Part shown: piece by piece, positions 16,370 through 24,488 of the stretch
Position numbering within the stretch: position 1 is the first letter of the stretch
Layout: each line of letters starts with the position of its first letter
Source: JAJECS01 sp034428595
GTDB lineage: Bacteria > Chloroflexota > UBA11872
Length of the DNA: 40,901 nt
Direction of reading: 5' to 3'
Assembly: GCA_034428595.1 (NCBI GenBank)
Contig: DAOUHO010000140.1
Location: 1-40,901, forward strand
Made by a program: the position numbers and the translations under genes
Notes under the pieces: generated by a model
What the model was told of the DNA's origin: nothing
Databases searched by the model: none
What the model saw: only the letters and a program-made list of their open reading frames with translations

Positions 16370-16725
16370 GCCCCGCGTCTCCTTGGTCTACTTCAGCGAC
16401 CTGAATGTTCTATCCCACAGTAGAACGTGGCGCAGCACCCGTATGCCACGCGATCACGATCAGCGCGTCCCTGTCGACCACAGCCAATGCGTTCGGCCAG
16501 CCCGTTCGTGGTGAGTCCTTCGACATGCTCAGGACAGGCTCAGTCAAACCGTTCGTGGTGAGCCCTTCGGCAGGCTAAGGACAGGCCTGGTCGAACCACA
16601 ATGGGAACGCATCACTGCCCGAACCCCGGTCATCTCGGCTCTACCCCCCATGCGTAGCGTGAGACACACCGCGCATTCTCAACGTTGATACTGACGCGCC
16701 TGTGTGCGTGAGGCACGATTCGTCC
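16370..16725. repeat. Intergenic spacer with two TTCGACAGGCTCAGG-type repeats
   Basis: No gene is seen in this divergent spacer. Tandem copies of the repeat lie at 16502-16543 and 16549-16598, both starting CCGTTCGTGGTGAG. The remainder should carry the promoters for the hypothetical gene to the left and the GH116-like gene to the right; none is clear. Confidence 0.7.
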
Positions 16726-19284
16726 ATGCCCAACGACGGTTTCCGCCTGAACCCCGCCTGGCCCGTGCTGCGCGCCTATCGCGGCGAGCACTTGCGGCGC
16801 GTGGCCATGCCCGTCGGCGGCATCGGCACCGGCACCGTCTCGCTGGGCGGGCGCGGCGACCTGCGCGACTGGGAGATCGTCAACCGCCCCGCCAAGGGCT
16901 TCGTCCCCAACGTGCCCATCACGCGCAACATGACCGAGCCCCGCGCCTTCTTCGCCGTCCGCGTGCAGGCCCAGGGCCAACCACCCGTCACGCGGCTGCT
17001 GGAGGGCGATCTCGACCTGGTCGACTTCGAGGGCACGCTCGGCTCTCCCGCGCCCCACCACGGCCTGCCGCGCTTCGCCGACGCGTCGTTCCACGCCGCC
17101 TATCCGCTGGCCCAGGTGTGCTTGAAGGACTCCGACGTGCCAGTCGACCTCCGCCTCGAAGCCTTCAACCCGCTCATCCCGGGCCGCGCCGACGACAGCG
17201 GAATTCCCGTGGCCGTGCTGCGCTGGGTGGCCGCCAACCCATCGGACGTTCCCGTGCAGGTCTCCGTCTGCGCCGCGTTGGCCAACGTCATCGGCGCCGA
17301 CGGGAAGCACGGTAAGCCAAAGCGCAACGTCAACCGCTGGCGGAAGGGGAACGGTCTCTGCGGTCTGGACATGCGCTCCGACGGCGTGCCCGCCGACGCC
17401 GAGCAGTGGGGCACCCTGGCCCTCACCGTCCTCGACGCTCCGGACCAGACCGTCACGGCCCGCACCTCCTGGTACGACGTTCCCTGGGGCGACGCCCTGC
17501 TCGACTTCTGGGACGACTTCAGCGCCGACGGCGCGCTCGACGACCGCCCGCCCGGCGACGCCGATTCGCCGACGGCGTCCCTCGCCGCCGCGGTCGACCT
17601 CGACCCGGGCCCCGAGCGCGCCATCACTTTCCTGCTCGCCTGGCACTTTCCCAACCGCCTCACCTGGGACGTCATGCGCACCGGCGATGACCGCGCCGAC
17701 TGGGTCGGCAATCACTACGCCACCCGCGTCGCCGACGCCTGGCACGCTGCCGAGGACGCCGCCGCGCGCCTGCCGGACCTCGAGCGCGACACGGTCCGCT
17801 TCGTGCGCGCGTTCTGCGCCGCCGACGTTCCCGACGCGATCAAGGAAGCCGCGCTCTTCAACCTCAGCACGCTGCGGTCCCAGACCGCCTTTCGCAGCGC
17901 CGACGGCGGCTTCTACGGATTCGAAGGCTGCTTCGAGGATGCCGGCGCGGGATTCGGCACCTGCACCCACGTCTGGAACTACGAGCACGCCACCGGCTTT
18001 CTCTTCGGCGACCTGGCCCGCGGCATGCGCGAGGTGGAGTTCAACGAGTCGACCGGCAGCGACGGCCACATGGAGTTTCGCGCGGCGCTCCCTCGCGGAC
18101 GCTCCTCCGACTGGGGCCTGGCCGCCGCCGACGGGCAGTTGGGATGCCTGGTCAAGCTCTACCGCGATTGGCAGCTCAGCGGCGACCACGACTTTCTGCG
18201 GCGCGTCTGGCCCGGCGCACGCCGCGCGCTGGAGTTCTGCTGGATCGAGGGCGGCTGGGACGCCGACCGAGACGGCGTCATGGAGGGCTGCCAGCACAAC
18301 ACCATGGACGTCGAGTACTTCGGCCCCAACCCCGAGATCGGCGGCTGGTATCTGGCGGCCCTGCGCGCGGGGGAGGAGATGGCGGCGCACCTGGGCGAGA
18401 CCGAAATTGCCGCCGAGTGCCGCCGCCTGTTCGAGCAGGGCCGCGCCTGGATCGACGGCAACATCTTCAACGGCGACTACTACGAGCACCAGATCCGGCC
18501 CCAGCCTGACCGCTCACGCATCGCTCCGGGCCTGCGGCGGCCCGAAAAGTACGCCGCCCAGAATCTCGAGGCCCCCGAGCACCAGGTCGGCAACGGCTGC
18601 CTCGTCGGCCAGCTTGTCGGCCAGGCTGCCGCGCGCCTCGGCGGGCTCGGCCCGCTCCTGGATTCCGGCCACGTGGCCGCGACGCTGCGGTCGATCATGC
18701 GCTACAACTTCCGCCCCTCCATGCGGGGCCACGTCAACCAATTCCGGAGCTACGCCCTCGCCGACGAAGCGGGCCTCGTCATCGCCGCCTATCCCCGCGG
18801 CGACCGGCCCGAGCGCCCCTTTCCCTACTGCAACGAAGTCTGGTCCGGCCTCGAATACACCGCCGCCGTCGGCATGCTCCAGGAGGGTCAGCCGGACGCC
18901 GCGCTGCAGGTGATCGAGGCCGTACGCGCCCGCCACGACGGCGCCCGGCGCAATCCGTTCGACGAGGCGGAATACGGCCATCACTACGCCCGCGCCATGG
19001 CCGCCTGGGGCGCGGTGGTCGCCGCCGCCGGCTTTGGCTACTCCGCCGTCCGTGGCGAGATGCGTTTCGCCGCCGCCCCCGGCACCGTCTTCTGGTCCAA
19101 CGGCTCCGCCTGGGGCACCTGCACCCGCACCCCCAATGACCAGGGCTGGAACGTGCGTCTCGACGTGCTCGGCGGTGAAGTCCACCTGCGCGCGTTCGAA
19201 CTCACCAAAGTGGGATTCGCGGAAGTTGACCCCGCGCGCGTAGTAAGTGCCGGCGATCACCTGTCGCTGTACATCGCGGCCTAG
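16726..19284 (+). CDS. GH116-like glycosidase (DUF608, GBA2-type)
   Basis: An 852-residue protein with the two-domain plan of GH116 enzymes (beta-glucosidase, xylosidase, non-lysosomal glucosylceramidase). The N-terminal beta-sandwich opens with the family phrase MPVGGIGTGTVSLGGRGDLRDWEI. The C-terminal (alpha/alpha)6 barrel contains CTHVWNYEHATGFLFGDL (413-430), which holds the candidate nucleophile Glu420, and DGVMEGCQHNTMDVEYFGP, where Asp528 fits the acid/base position. These assignments are by motif, not alignment. No signal peptide is seen, so it probably acts on imported or lipid-linked glycosides in the cytoplasm. The ATG at 16726 precedes the conserved part; a GTG eight codons upstream is possible. 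Confidence 0.87.
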   Translation: MPNDGFRLNPAWPVLRAYRGEHLRRVAMPVGGIGTGTVSLGGRGDLRDWEIVNRPAKGFVPNVPITRNMTEPRAFFAVRVQAQGQPPVTRLLEGDLDLVDFEGTLGSPAPHHGLPRFADASFHAAYPLAQVCLKDSDVPVDLRLEAFNPLIPGRADDSGIPVAVLRWVAANPSDVPVQVSVCAALANVIGADGKHGKPKRNVNRWRKGNGLCGLDMRSDGVPADAEQWGTLALTVLDAPDQTVTARTSWYDVPWGDALLDFWDDFSADGALDDRPPGDADSPTASLAAAVDLDPGPERAITFLLAWHFPNRLTWDVMRTGDDRADWVGNHYATRVADAWHAAEDAAARLPDLERDTVRFVRAFCAADVPDAIKEAALFNLSTLRSQTAFRSADGGFYGFEGCFEDAGAGFGTCTHVWNYEHATGFLFGDLARGMREVEFNESTGSDGHMEFRAALPRGRSSDWGLAAADGQLGCLVKLYRDWQLSGDHDFLRRVWPGARRALEFCWIEGGWDADRDGVMEGCQHNTMDVEYFGPNPEIGGWYLAALRAGEEMAAHLGETEIAAECRRLFEQGRAWIDGNIFNGDYYEHQIRPQPDRSRIAPGLRRPEKYAAQNLEAPEHQVGNGCLVGQLVGQAAARLGGLGPLLDSGHVAATLRSIMRYNFRPSMRGHVNQFRSYALADEAGLVIAAYPRGDRPERPFPYCNEVWSGLEYTAAVGMLQEGQPDAALQVIEAVRARHDGARRNPFDEAEYGHHYARAMAAWGAVVAAAGFGYSAVRGEMRFAAAPGTVFWSNGSAWGTCTRTPNDQGWNVRLDVLGGEVHLRAFELTKVGFAEVDPARVVSAGDHLSLYIAA

Positions 19285-19315
19285 CGTCGAAGGGAATACC
19301 GCTTGCTGGTAGCCA

Positions 19316-19344
19316 TTGTCGATCGCACCTTTAGGTGCGATAAT
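19316..19344 (+). promoter_or_regulatory. Promoter with palindromic operator of hicAB
   Basis: A -35 TTGTCG (19316-19321) and a -10 GATAAT (19339-19344) are separated by 17 bases. The spacer is filled by the perfect inverted repeat TCGCACCT-TT-AGGTGCGA (19323-19340), which also overlaps the -10. This is the expected position of a HicB operator. The predicted start of transcription is about 19351, at the GTG start codon (19350), implying a leaderless toxin message. Confidence 0.75.
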
Positions 19345-19349
19345 GGATC

Positions 19350-19556
19350 GTGACCAGCCGTGAGTTCATCAGGCGGGCACGGAGGTATGCCCGTGCGACG
19401 GGGCAGGAGTCCCACTTTGATCCGGCTCACGGTAAGGGCAGCCACGGACGCCTCTACATCGGGTCCCGCTTCACCACGGTGAAACAAGGTGAGCTGTCGA
19501 GGGGGCTGGTGGCCGCAATGCTGCGGCAGCTGAACATTGACCGGGAGGATCTCTGA
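19350..19556 (+). CDS. hicA: HicA-family toxin (mRNA interferase)
   Basis: A 68-residue dsRBD-like mRNA interferase. The family core GKGSHGRLYIG carries the catalytic His32, and the tail GELSRGLVAAMLRQLNI fits. It starts with GTG at 19350 directly at the predicted transcription start. The antitoxin gene begins 3 bases after the stop codon. The gene is full length and its active-site His is intact. Confidence 0.93.
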   Translation: MTSREFIRRARRYARATGQESHFDPAHGKGSHGRLYIGSRFTTVKQGELSRGLVAAMLRQLNIDREDL

Positions 19557-19559
19557 ACC

Positions 19560-19988
19560 ATGACCTATGCCTACCCCTGCGAGCTCACGCCGGCGGACGA
19601 CGGCGGCTTGGTCGCCACTTTCCCCGATGTGCCGGAAGCCATCACCGGCGGCGCGAACCAGTCCGAAGCCCTGGCGATGGCAGAGGATGCGCTTGCCACG
19701 GCCCTGGCCGGCTACGTCCACGAAAAGTGGGACATCCCCGCGCCCAGCGAGGCGGCAGCCGGTGAGGTATTGGTTCCCGTGTCGCCGGTCGTCGCCGCCA
19801 AGCTCGCTTTGTATTCGGCCATGCGAGCGCAGCGCATCACCAAGGTGGAACTCGCCCGCAGGCTGGGCATCAGCGAGTCGGCGGCACGCAAGCTCACCAA
19901 CCCGGACCACCGCTCCCACGTCAGCCAGGTCCACAAGGCCCTCCGGGCCGTGGGACGCAGCCTGAGGGTCGAAGTCACCGCCGCTTGA
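19560..19988 (+). CDS. hicB: HicB-family antitoxin
   Basis: A 142-residue antitoxin with the HicB fold at the N-terminus (YPCELTPADDGGLVATFPDVPEAITGG, then SEALAMAEDALATAL). A C-terminal helix-turn-helix follows (ITKVELARRLGISESAARKLTN, about residues 94-116) that should bind the palindrome in the promoter. A strong GGGAGGA (19543-19549) inside the end of hicA lies 10 bases before the ATG, so the antitoxin has a good ribosome binding site while the toxin has none. This asymmetry would favour an excess of antitoxin. Confidence 0.94.
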   Translation: MTYAYPCELTPADDGGLVATFPDVPEAITGGANQSEALAMAEDALATALAGYVHEKWDIPAPSEAAAGEVLVPVSPVVAAKLALYSAMRAQRITKVELARRLGISESAARKLTNPDHRSHVSQVHKALRAVGRSLRVEVTAA

Positions 19989-20142
19989 GCGCGGAGAGCT
20001 TGGCGGCCGATGGGATGCTGGCCCGCCGTCAACGACTCGTACAGATTGCAAGTAGCACGTTCAATCTGCACACAACTCCGGCTGCACGGACAGTGCACCA
20101 ACGTTTGCCGGAGCTACGCGCCCAGCATTGCTCTCCTCAACC

Positions 20143-21444
20143 TCACTCCGGCACCGGCATCTCCGCCAGCATCTCGTCGGTGATGTAGCGCCCCAGCCCG
20201 AAGATCTTGCGGTCGGAATACCAGAAGATCCGCTCGCCGTTCAGCTCCGTCAGGCTGGCGTACATCGAGAGCCACCAGCGGTAGAACGGCGGCACGCCGA
20301 CGCAGTTGGTGTCGAAGAGCAGCACCGGATCGCTGAACCAGATCGGCTGGTGCGCGCCTGGGCGGTACTCGCCCAGCGAGATGAACTGCGGCCGGCGGCT
20401 GCTGTTCGAATCCGAGATTCCAACCGCGCCGTAGCCCCAGCCGTCGTGGTTCTGGAGCAACTGCAGATAGCGGCCGTCGTTGAGGCGGTAGAGCGGCGTC
20501 GGCGACACCGGGTTCTCCATCGGCTCGCCGCCATCCTTGTACCGCAGCATCTCCGTGGGCCGCCACGAGTGGCCGTGGTCGTCCGAGACCGTGTACCAAA
20601 TCTGCCCGTTGCGCGTGCGCATCACCGTGAAGAGCCGGTCGTCGGGCAGAAGCACCGGCGCCGGCTCCTGGCAGAACGACGAGCCTTCCGGGGCGTCCGG
20701 GTCGTTGGCGAGCGGCACCGTGATCAGCTCTTCGTCGTCCGGCAGCCAGGTGATCTGCACATCCTTGGGCTCCGGTCCCTCGTCGATGTTGTCGAAGCGC
20801 ATGAACTGGCAGCGGCAGTCGCTGCGGTAGTACCCCACCTTGCCGTCCGGCCGGCGTACCGCGGTTACCTGCCGCGCCGCCGGCGAGGCCCACTCGGTGA
20901 AGCCCACCAGCACCCGGTCCCGCGCGTCCCGGATCGGCTTCTGCCACGGGATGCTGTTCGTGCCGATGCTCGGGTCGGGGTGACTCAGGATCGTGCGTCG
21001 ATAGGGAATGTCCACGCCGCCCGGCGTCCAGGTGCGGCCGTCGTCATCGGAGTAGCTGCAGCGCAGGAAGCTGGTCTGATAGCTGATCCCGACGCCGGTC
21101 CCCTTGTTGTAGAACGCGTAGATGCGGCCCGTGCGGCTGATCACCGGAAACCCGAAGCACGCCGCCTGGCCGGACTTGGGTCCCGGCGGGTCGAACTCGC
21201 CCGGCTCGGACCAGGTGCGCCCGCCGTCCTCGCTGCGCGCATAGAGCACCGTGTGGTCTGACGCGTCCGCCTTGGTGCCGTAGGTCCAGATGGCCAGCAG
21301 ATCGCCGCCCGGCGTCTCGGACACCAGCACGTGATCCACCGCCTCCACCCACTCCGGCGGCTGCTTGGGCAGGAAGAAGACCAGGTCAGGATTCGTGCGG
21401 CGCCAATCGTCGCTGAAGCACTCGTAGTCGCCCTCGACCGGCAT
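20143..21444 (-). CDS. BNR-repeat sialidase-like protein, paralogue 1
   Basis: A 433-residue six-bladed propeller of the exo-sialidase/BNR type. Asp-box motifs are visible as SEDGGRTWSEP, SDDDGRTWTPGG and SDDHGHSWRPTE. It begins MPVEGDYECFSDDWRRTNPDLV, nearly the same start as the paralogue at 26612-27910. No signal peptide, so it is not an obvious secreted sialidase; the catalytic Arg triad and Tyr/Glu pair cannot be assigned by eye. BNR proteins of this type also act on other acidic sugars or have no known activity. It is transcribed towards hicAB and stands alone. Confidence 0.82.
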   Translation of the reverse strand: MPVEGDYECFSDDWRRTNPDLVFFLPKQPPEWVEAVDHVLVSETPGGDLLAIWTYGTKADASDHTVLYARSEDGGRTWSEPGEFDPPGPKSGQAACFGFPVISRTGRIYAFYNKGTGVGISYQTSFLRCSYSDDDGRTWTPGGVDIPYRRTILSHPDPSIGTNSIPWQKPIRDARDRVLVGFTEWASPAARQVTAVRRPDGKVGYYRSDCRCQFMRFDNIDEGPEPKDVQITWLPDDEELITVPLANDPDAPEGSSFCQEPAPVLLPDDRLFTVMRTRNGQIWYTVSDDHGHSWRPTEMLRYKDGGEPMENPVSPTPLYRLNDGRYLQLLQNHDGWGYGAVGISDSNSSRRPQFISLGEYRPGAHQPIWFSDPVLLFDTNCVGVPPFYRWWLSMYASLTELNGERIFWYSDRKIFGLGRYITDEMLAEMPVPE

Positions 21445-21554
21445 GACACACCCCGCTCGCCATCACCCCGGACACGCTCCGTCCAGGTAGCTGCAGCCTA
21501 GACCGTCCCAAGCCTGTGCGCGAGTCTGAACCGCGATACGAAGGTTCCCCCGAA

Positions 21555-22352
21555 CTACGCGTCCAGTTCAGCCACGGCGAATGCATGCAGTGCCGCCGCG
21601 ACGTGTATCGCCAATTCAGCACGCGGACCGGTTGGTTCGCTTCCTCCAATTGAGGCGTGGCGTGCGCCGACTGTTCCGTTGCCCTGGCTGTAAAGTGATC
21701 GGAACAGCCTCTTTATACCGCCAGGTAGTTCGGCCGGGACGTTCTCGCTGAGAATCGTTGGCAATGCCACACCCGGTCGATTGTAGATGACCTGCAAAAC
21801 AGCCTCCACGGAGTTGACGGCCTCCTTGATTGCATTGGGCCAGTCAGGAGGGCGTCTGTTCCGGAAGTCGTTAGCATGATCGAACTGCCGTAGGGCTTCG
21901 GCAAACCTCTCATCATCCTGCAGGGCACTTTGAGCGGCTCGAACTGCGGCATGAAATTCATCGGTGCCTACTCGGATGATTCTGTCAGACTCGAATCGAT
22001 ACCCGATTCTTTCATCAGCGAAAAGAGAATTCATTTTTATATAATAATCCTCAGTTGCTTGCCCAGTAATATACAAGGCTATCCTCTCTAGAGCGTCAAA
22101 TAATTTATACCAGATATCCTGCTCAAGCAGTTGTGTTATCTCACCCTCTATGTTCGATTGGCTCCAATTGTTCGGGTCAGGTCCTACCCTCATTGCTTGG
22201 CAAATGATGCGTCGCTGCGCAGTTGACGTTCGATAACCGAGACTGTGAAGCACCTCGCGAAGCCCGTAGCGAAGCCCTTTTGGCGCGTCGTCGTAAATCA
22301 GAGAGGATTCGCCTCTGAGCCCCTCACGTACAGAGAATGGTTCGTCGAACAC
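21555..22352 (-). CDS. AbiJ-like abortive-infection protein
   Basis: A 265-residue protein with an N-terminal segment resembling the AbiJ N-terminal domain (FSVREGLRG, then APKGLRYGLREVLHSLGY). The C-terminal part resembles the tail of many AbiJ/Abi proteins (NAIKEAVNSVEAVLQVI, then LFRSLYSQGNGTVGARHAS). AbiJ-type proteins abort phage infection by an unsettled mechanism. The gene contains strongly AT-rich stretches unlike all its neighbours (for example around 22030-22120), pointing to recent transfer. It follows the methyltransferase-HNH gene on the same strand with a 190-base gap. The assignment is by motif memory and moderately secure. Confidence 0.65.
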   Translation of the reverse strand: MFDEPFSVREGLRGESSLIYDDAPKGLRYGLREVLHSLGYRTSTAQRRIICQAMRVGPDPNNWSQSNIEGEITQLLEQDIWYKLFDALERIALYITGQATEDYYIKMNSLFADERIGYRFESDRIIRVGTDEFHAAVRAAQSALQDDERFAEALRQFDHANDFRNRRPPDWPNAIKEAVNSVEAVLQVIYNRPGVALPTILSENVPAELPGGIKRLFRSLYSQGNGTVGARHASIGGSEPTGPRAELAIHVAAALHAFAVAELDA

Positions 22353-22542
22353 CTATGAATCCTCCCGAGTGTCGCGGTCGCTGCGATATTCGCACCCGTG
22401 TGACCGCGATTCTGATTGGGTGAAATGCGTCGCCGCACGCCGAAAGTCAATGCGGGAGTCCTCGTGGTTGTCTCGCTTGGTGGGCCGCATCACGCATCCC
22501 ACCGTCTGTACCAAGCCGTGTATGCCGCCTCTCCTTTTAAGG

Positions 22543-24072
22543 TCATGCAAACGGCTTGAGACGCCGGCCGTCGCGCTTGAGCGTGCCTTGCTCGACCAGG
22601 CGGGTGATGAGGTAGGCCTGCTCGCGGTCGCCCTTGATGCGGTTGCAGTGCGAGCAGAGCATCTGCAAGTTGTCGAGGTGGTCCGTTCCGCCGCGCGACC
22701 GCGGCACGATGTGATCCACCTCGAACATGCGGAAGGGAAAGTCCACCTGGCAGCCGTTGCAGCGTCCTTCCTGATTCCCAAACAGCTCGTGGGCCCGCTT
22801 GCGGTAAGGCAGGGGCGCCTCGATGTCGGTCCGGCGCGGAACGTCCGTGCGCACGGTCACGTAGCCGTGGTGGAACATGGGGCCGATGCCGAGCGGCGGC
22901 GCTTCCTGCAGGCGGTGGTTCACCAGTTGCACCGCCTTCGGTGAGATATCGATGCCGGCCCAGCGGCGTTCGAGAAGCTCAGCGGCGACACACGCCGTGG
23001 CGCAGCCGCAGAAGGGATCGAGCACCAGATCGCCTTCATTGCTGGAAGCCTTGATGATGCGTTCGAGCAGAGCGAGCGGCTTTTGGGTTGGATAGCCGAC
23101 GCGCTCCTTGCCCAATACCGGCGGAATGTCGTCCCATAAGTCTTGCAGAGGAACTCCCGGCATGTCGTCTGAGAACTGCATCAGACGAGGCATCCCAGTC
23201 TCTCGGTGGATAAGCCTTCCCTCGTTCCAGAAGCTGATCAGGTTGGGCCTCGAATACGCCCAGTAGCGGCCACGATAAGGGGTGACAGCTTTGTATTCCC
23301 ATCCTGGCTGTGGATCCAAGTGCTCGTCCGTGAGATCAGCCGACCACCGCTCCTTCCTGTCGAGAGACCGTTTTACGTGCCATTCGTATTCTGTTTCACC
23401 ACCCGGTTTGGCAGCGGTTACGTCCGTCTCTTTGTATCGGCGACCCTGGGGTGCCTCGTGCCGATATTCTGCCTGGAGATAGTCTTCCGTATAGGGCATG
23501 TACTGCGGATTCCAGACGTAGTCCTCCGTCTTGCTATAGACGAGCACGACGTCTCGAATCTTGCCGGCCCGGCGCATACCTTGCTTGGTGTCGCTGTGCG
23601 CGCTAGAACGCTTCCAAGTCATCTCGTTCAAGAACAGGCCTGATCCGAACACCGCGTCCATCAGAAGCTTGAGATAGTGGCTTGCCGTCGGGTCGCAATG
23701 GAGATAGACGCTCCCGGTTTCCTTCAGGACGCGGTGCATCTCAAGGAGCCGCACTGCCATCATGCAGAGATAAGACTGCATTCCTTTCCCGTGCGCCTGG
23801 CCCGCCGCCTCTATGACGGCATACATGGCCGGCTGCGCTTCGGCGATAAGGCCCATCCAGGCCACGTCGAGGTCTGAGAGAGTCCATGCGTCCTTGAAGG
23901 CCGCGCCGGCAGCCTGCGATCCCACGGGCGCCTCGTAAGTGCGGTTGGAGTTAAACGGCGGGTCCAGGGAGATCAGGTCGACGCAGGCGGAGTTCATGCC
24001 CCGCAGGATGTTGAGGTTGTCCTCCGTCCAGAGCGTCTTGTTCGCGAAGTTGGGCTGGCCCTCAGCGGTCAT
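22543..24072 (-). CDS. Beta-class DNA methyltransferase fused to an HNH nuclease
   Basis: A 509-residue protein. The N-terminal part is a DNA amino-methyltransferase with catalytic motif IV first (SLDPPFNSNRTY) and SAM-binding motif I late (LDPFCGCATACVAAELLERRWAGIDIS), the beta order. DPPF suggests N6-adenine. A variable target-recognition region lies between. The C-terminal 60 residues are an HNH domain, with CNGCQVDF, VDHIVPRSRGGTDHLDNLQMLC and CSHCN supplying the zinc Cys and nuclease His/Asn. The ATG at 24072 overlaps the TGA of the preceding small gene as ATGA, showing translational coupling; a longer upstream frame is rejected for that reason. Probably a single-chain restriction-modification or modification-dependent system. 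Confidence 0.87.
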   Translation of the reverse strand: MTAEGQPNFANKTLWTEDNLNILRGMNSACVDLISLDPPFNSNRTYEAPVGSQAAGAAFKDAWTLSDLDVAWMGLIAEAQPAMYAVIEAAGQAHGKGMQSYLCMMAVRLLEMHRVLKETGSVYLHCDPTASHYLKLLMDAVFGSGLFLNEMTWKRSSAHSDTKQGMRRAGKIRDVVLVYSKTEDYVWNPQYMPYTEDYLQAEYRHEAPQGRRYKETDVTAAKPGGETEYEWHVKRSLDRKERWSADLTDEHLDPQPGWEYKAVTPYRGRYWAYSRPNLISFWNEGRLIHRETGMPRLMQFSDDMPGVPLQDLWDDIPPVLGKERVGYPTQKPLALLERIIKASSNEGDLVLDPFCGCATACVAAELLERRWAGIDISPKAVQLVNHRLQEAPPLGIGPMFHHGYVTVRTDVPRRTDIEAPLPYRKRAHELFGNQEGRCNGCQVDFPFRMFEVDHIVPRSRGGTDHLDNLQMLCSHCNRIKGDREQAYLITRLVEQGTLKRDGRRLKPFA

Positions 24073-24314
24073 GGCCGCCGCACAAACACGAGGCGTTCCC
24101 CGCCTAGGTCGACTTCGACGGTCTTCCATCCAGCCGCCAGCCAACCGCCTCTGGCCCCAGCCTGACTGATGCTATTCGCCCACCAGGCTCGGTGCTCGCG
24201 GGCGGCAGAACACAGCGTGAATCCGAGGACCTCTTCGATGTCGGCGAAGGTTGCTCGCCACTCGCCATCGCGGCGGTCGGCCAGAAACCGGCGCAAGGGC
24301 TCGTACTTGCTCAC
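24069..24314 (-). CDS. Small DUF7662-like protein upstream of the methyltransferase
   Basis: An 81-residue protein beginning SKYEPLRRFLADRRDGEWRATFADIEEVLGFTL. It continues with AREHRAWWANSISQ and GWKTVEVDLGGERLVFVR. This pattern (KYEPL, IE-LGF-L, HRAWWAN, W-V--V-L----V-F-R) is a recurrent small domain often found near restriction or methyltransferase genes; function is unknown. I chose the GTG at 24314 because relatives begin at SKYEPL; a GTG eight codons upstream is the alternative. Its stop overlaps the methyltransferase start by ATGA, so the two products are made together. Confidence 0.75.
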   Translation of the reverse strand: MSKYEPLRRFLADRRDGEWRATFADIEEVLGFTLCSAAREHRAWWANSISQAGARGGWLAAGWKTVEVDLGGERLVFVRRP

Positions 24315-24488
24315 CGCGGGCACACCAGGAATCCGCACTCGCCAAATCTTAACCCACGCCGCTTCCCGCGAATGCCCGTGTGGCCGGCCGCCGGTCTCTC
24401 GGGGCCGAGCGGACGAAGCGGCTCACGCTCCCTTTCCCACGCGGGTACCATGCGCGGCACGTGGCGATGGCGGGGTGGGGGATTGGTG

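Noticed and set aside
15697..16598. CRISPR array
   Set aside because: Only four diverged copies with irregular spacing and a gene between them; no constant repeat-spacer periodicity and no cas genes.
16630..18489. 619-residue minus-strand open frame
   Set aside because: Antisense to the GH116-like gene; Val/Gly/Ala-rich low-complexity product typical of frames opposite GC-rich genes.
24073..24144. Longer start for the methyltransferase-HNH protein
   Set aside because: The extra residues are random and Arg-rich, and the ATGA overlap at 24069-24072 marks the true start.
24192..24488. N-terminal extension of the GH42-like frame
   Set aside because: Overlaps the DUF7662-like gene in antisense and is not homologous; the ATG at 24489 fits the family start.
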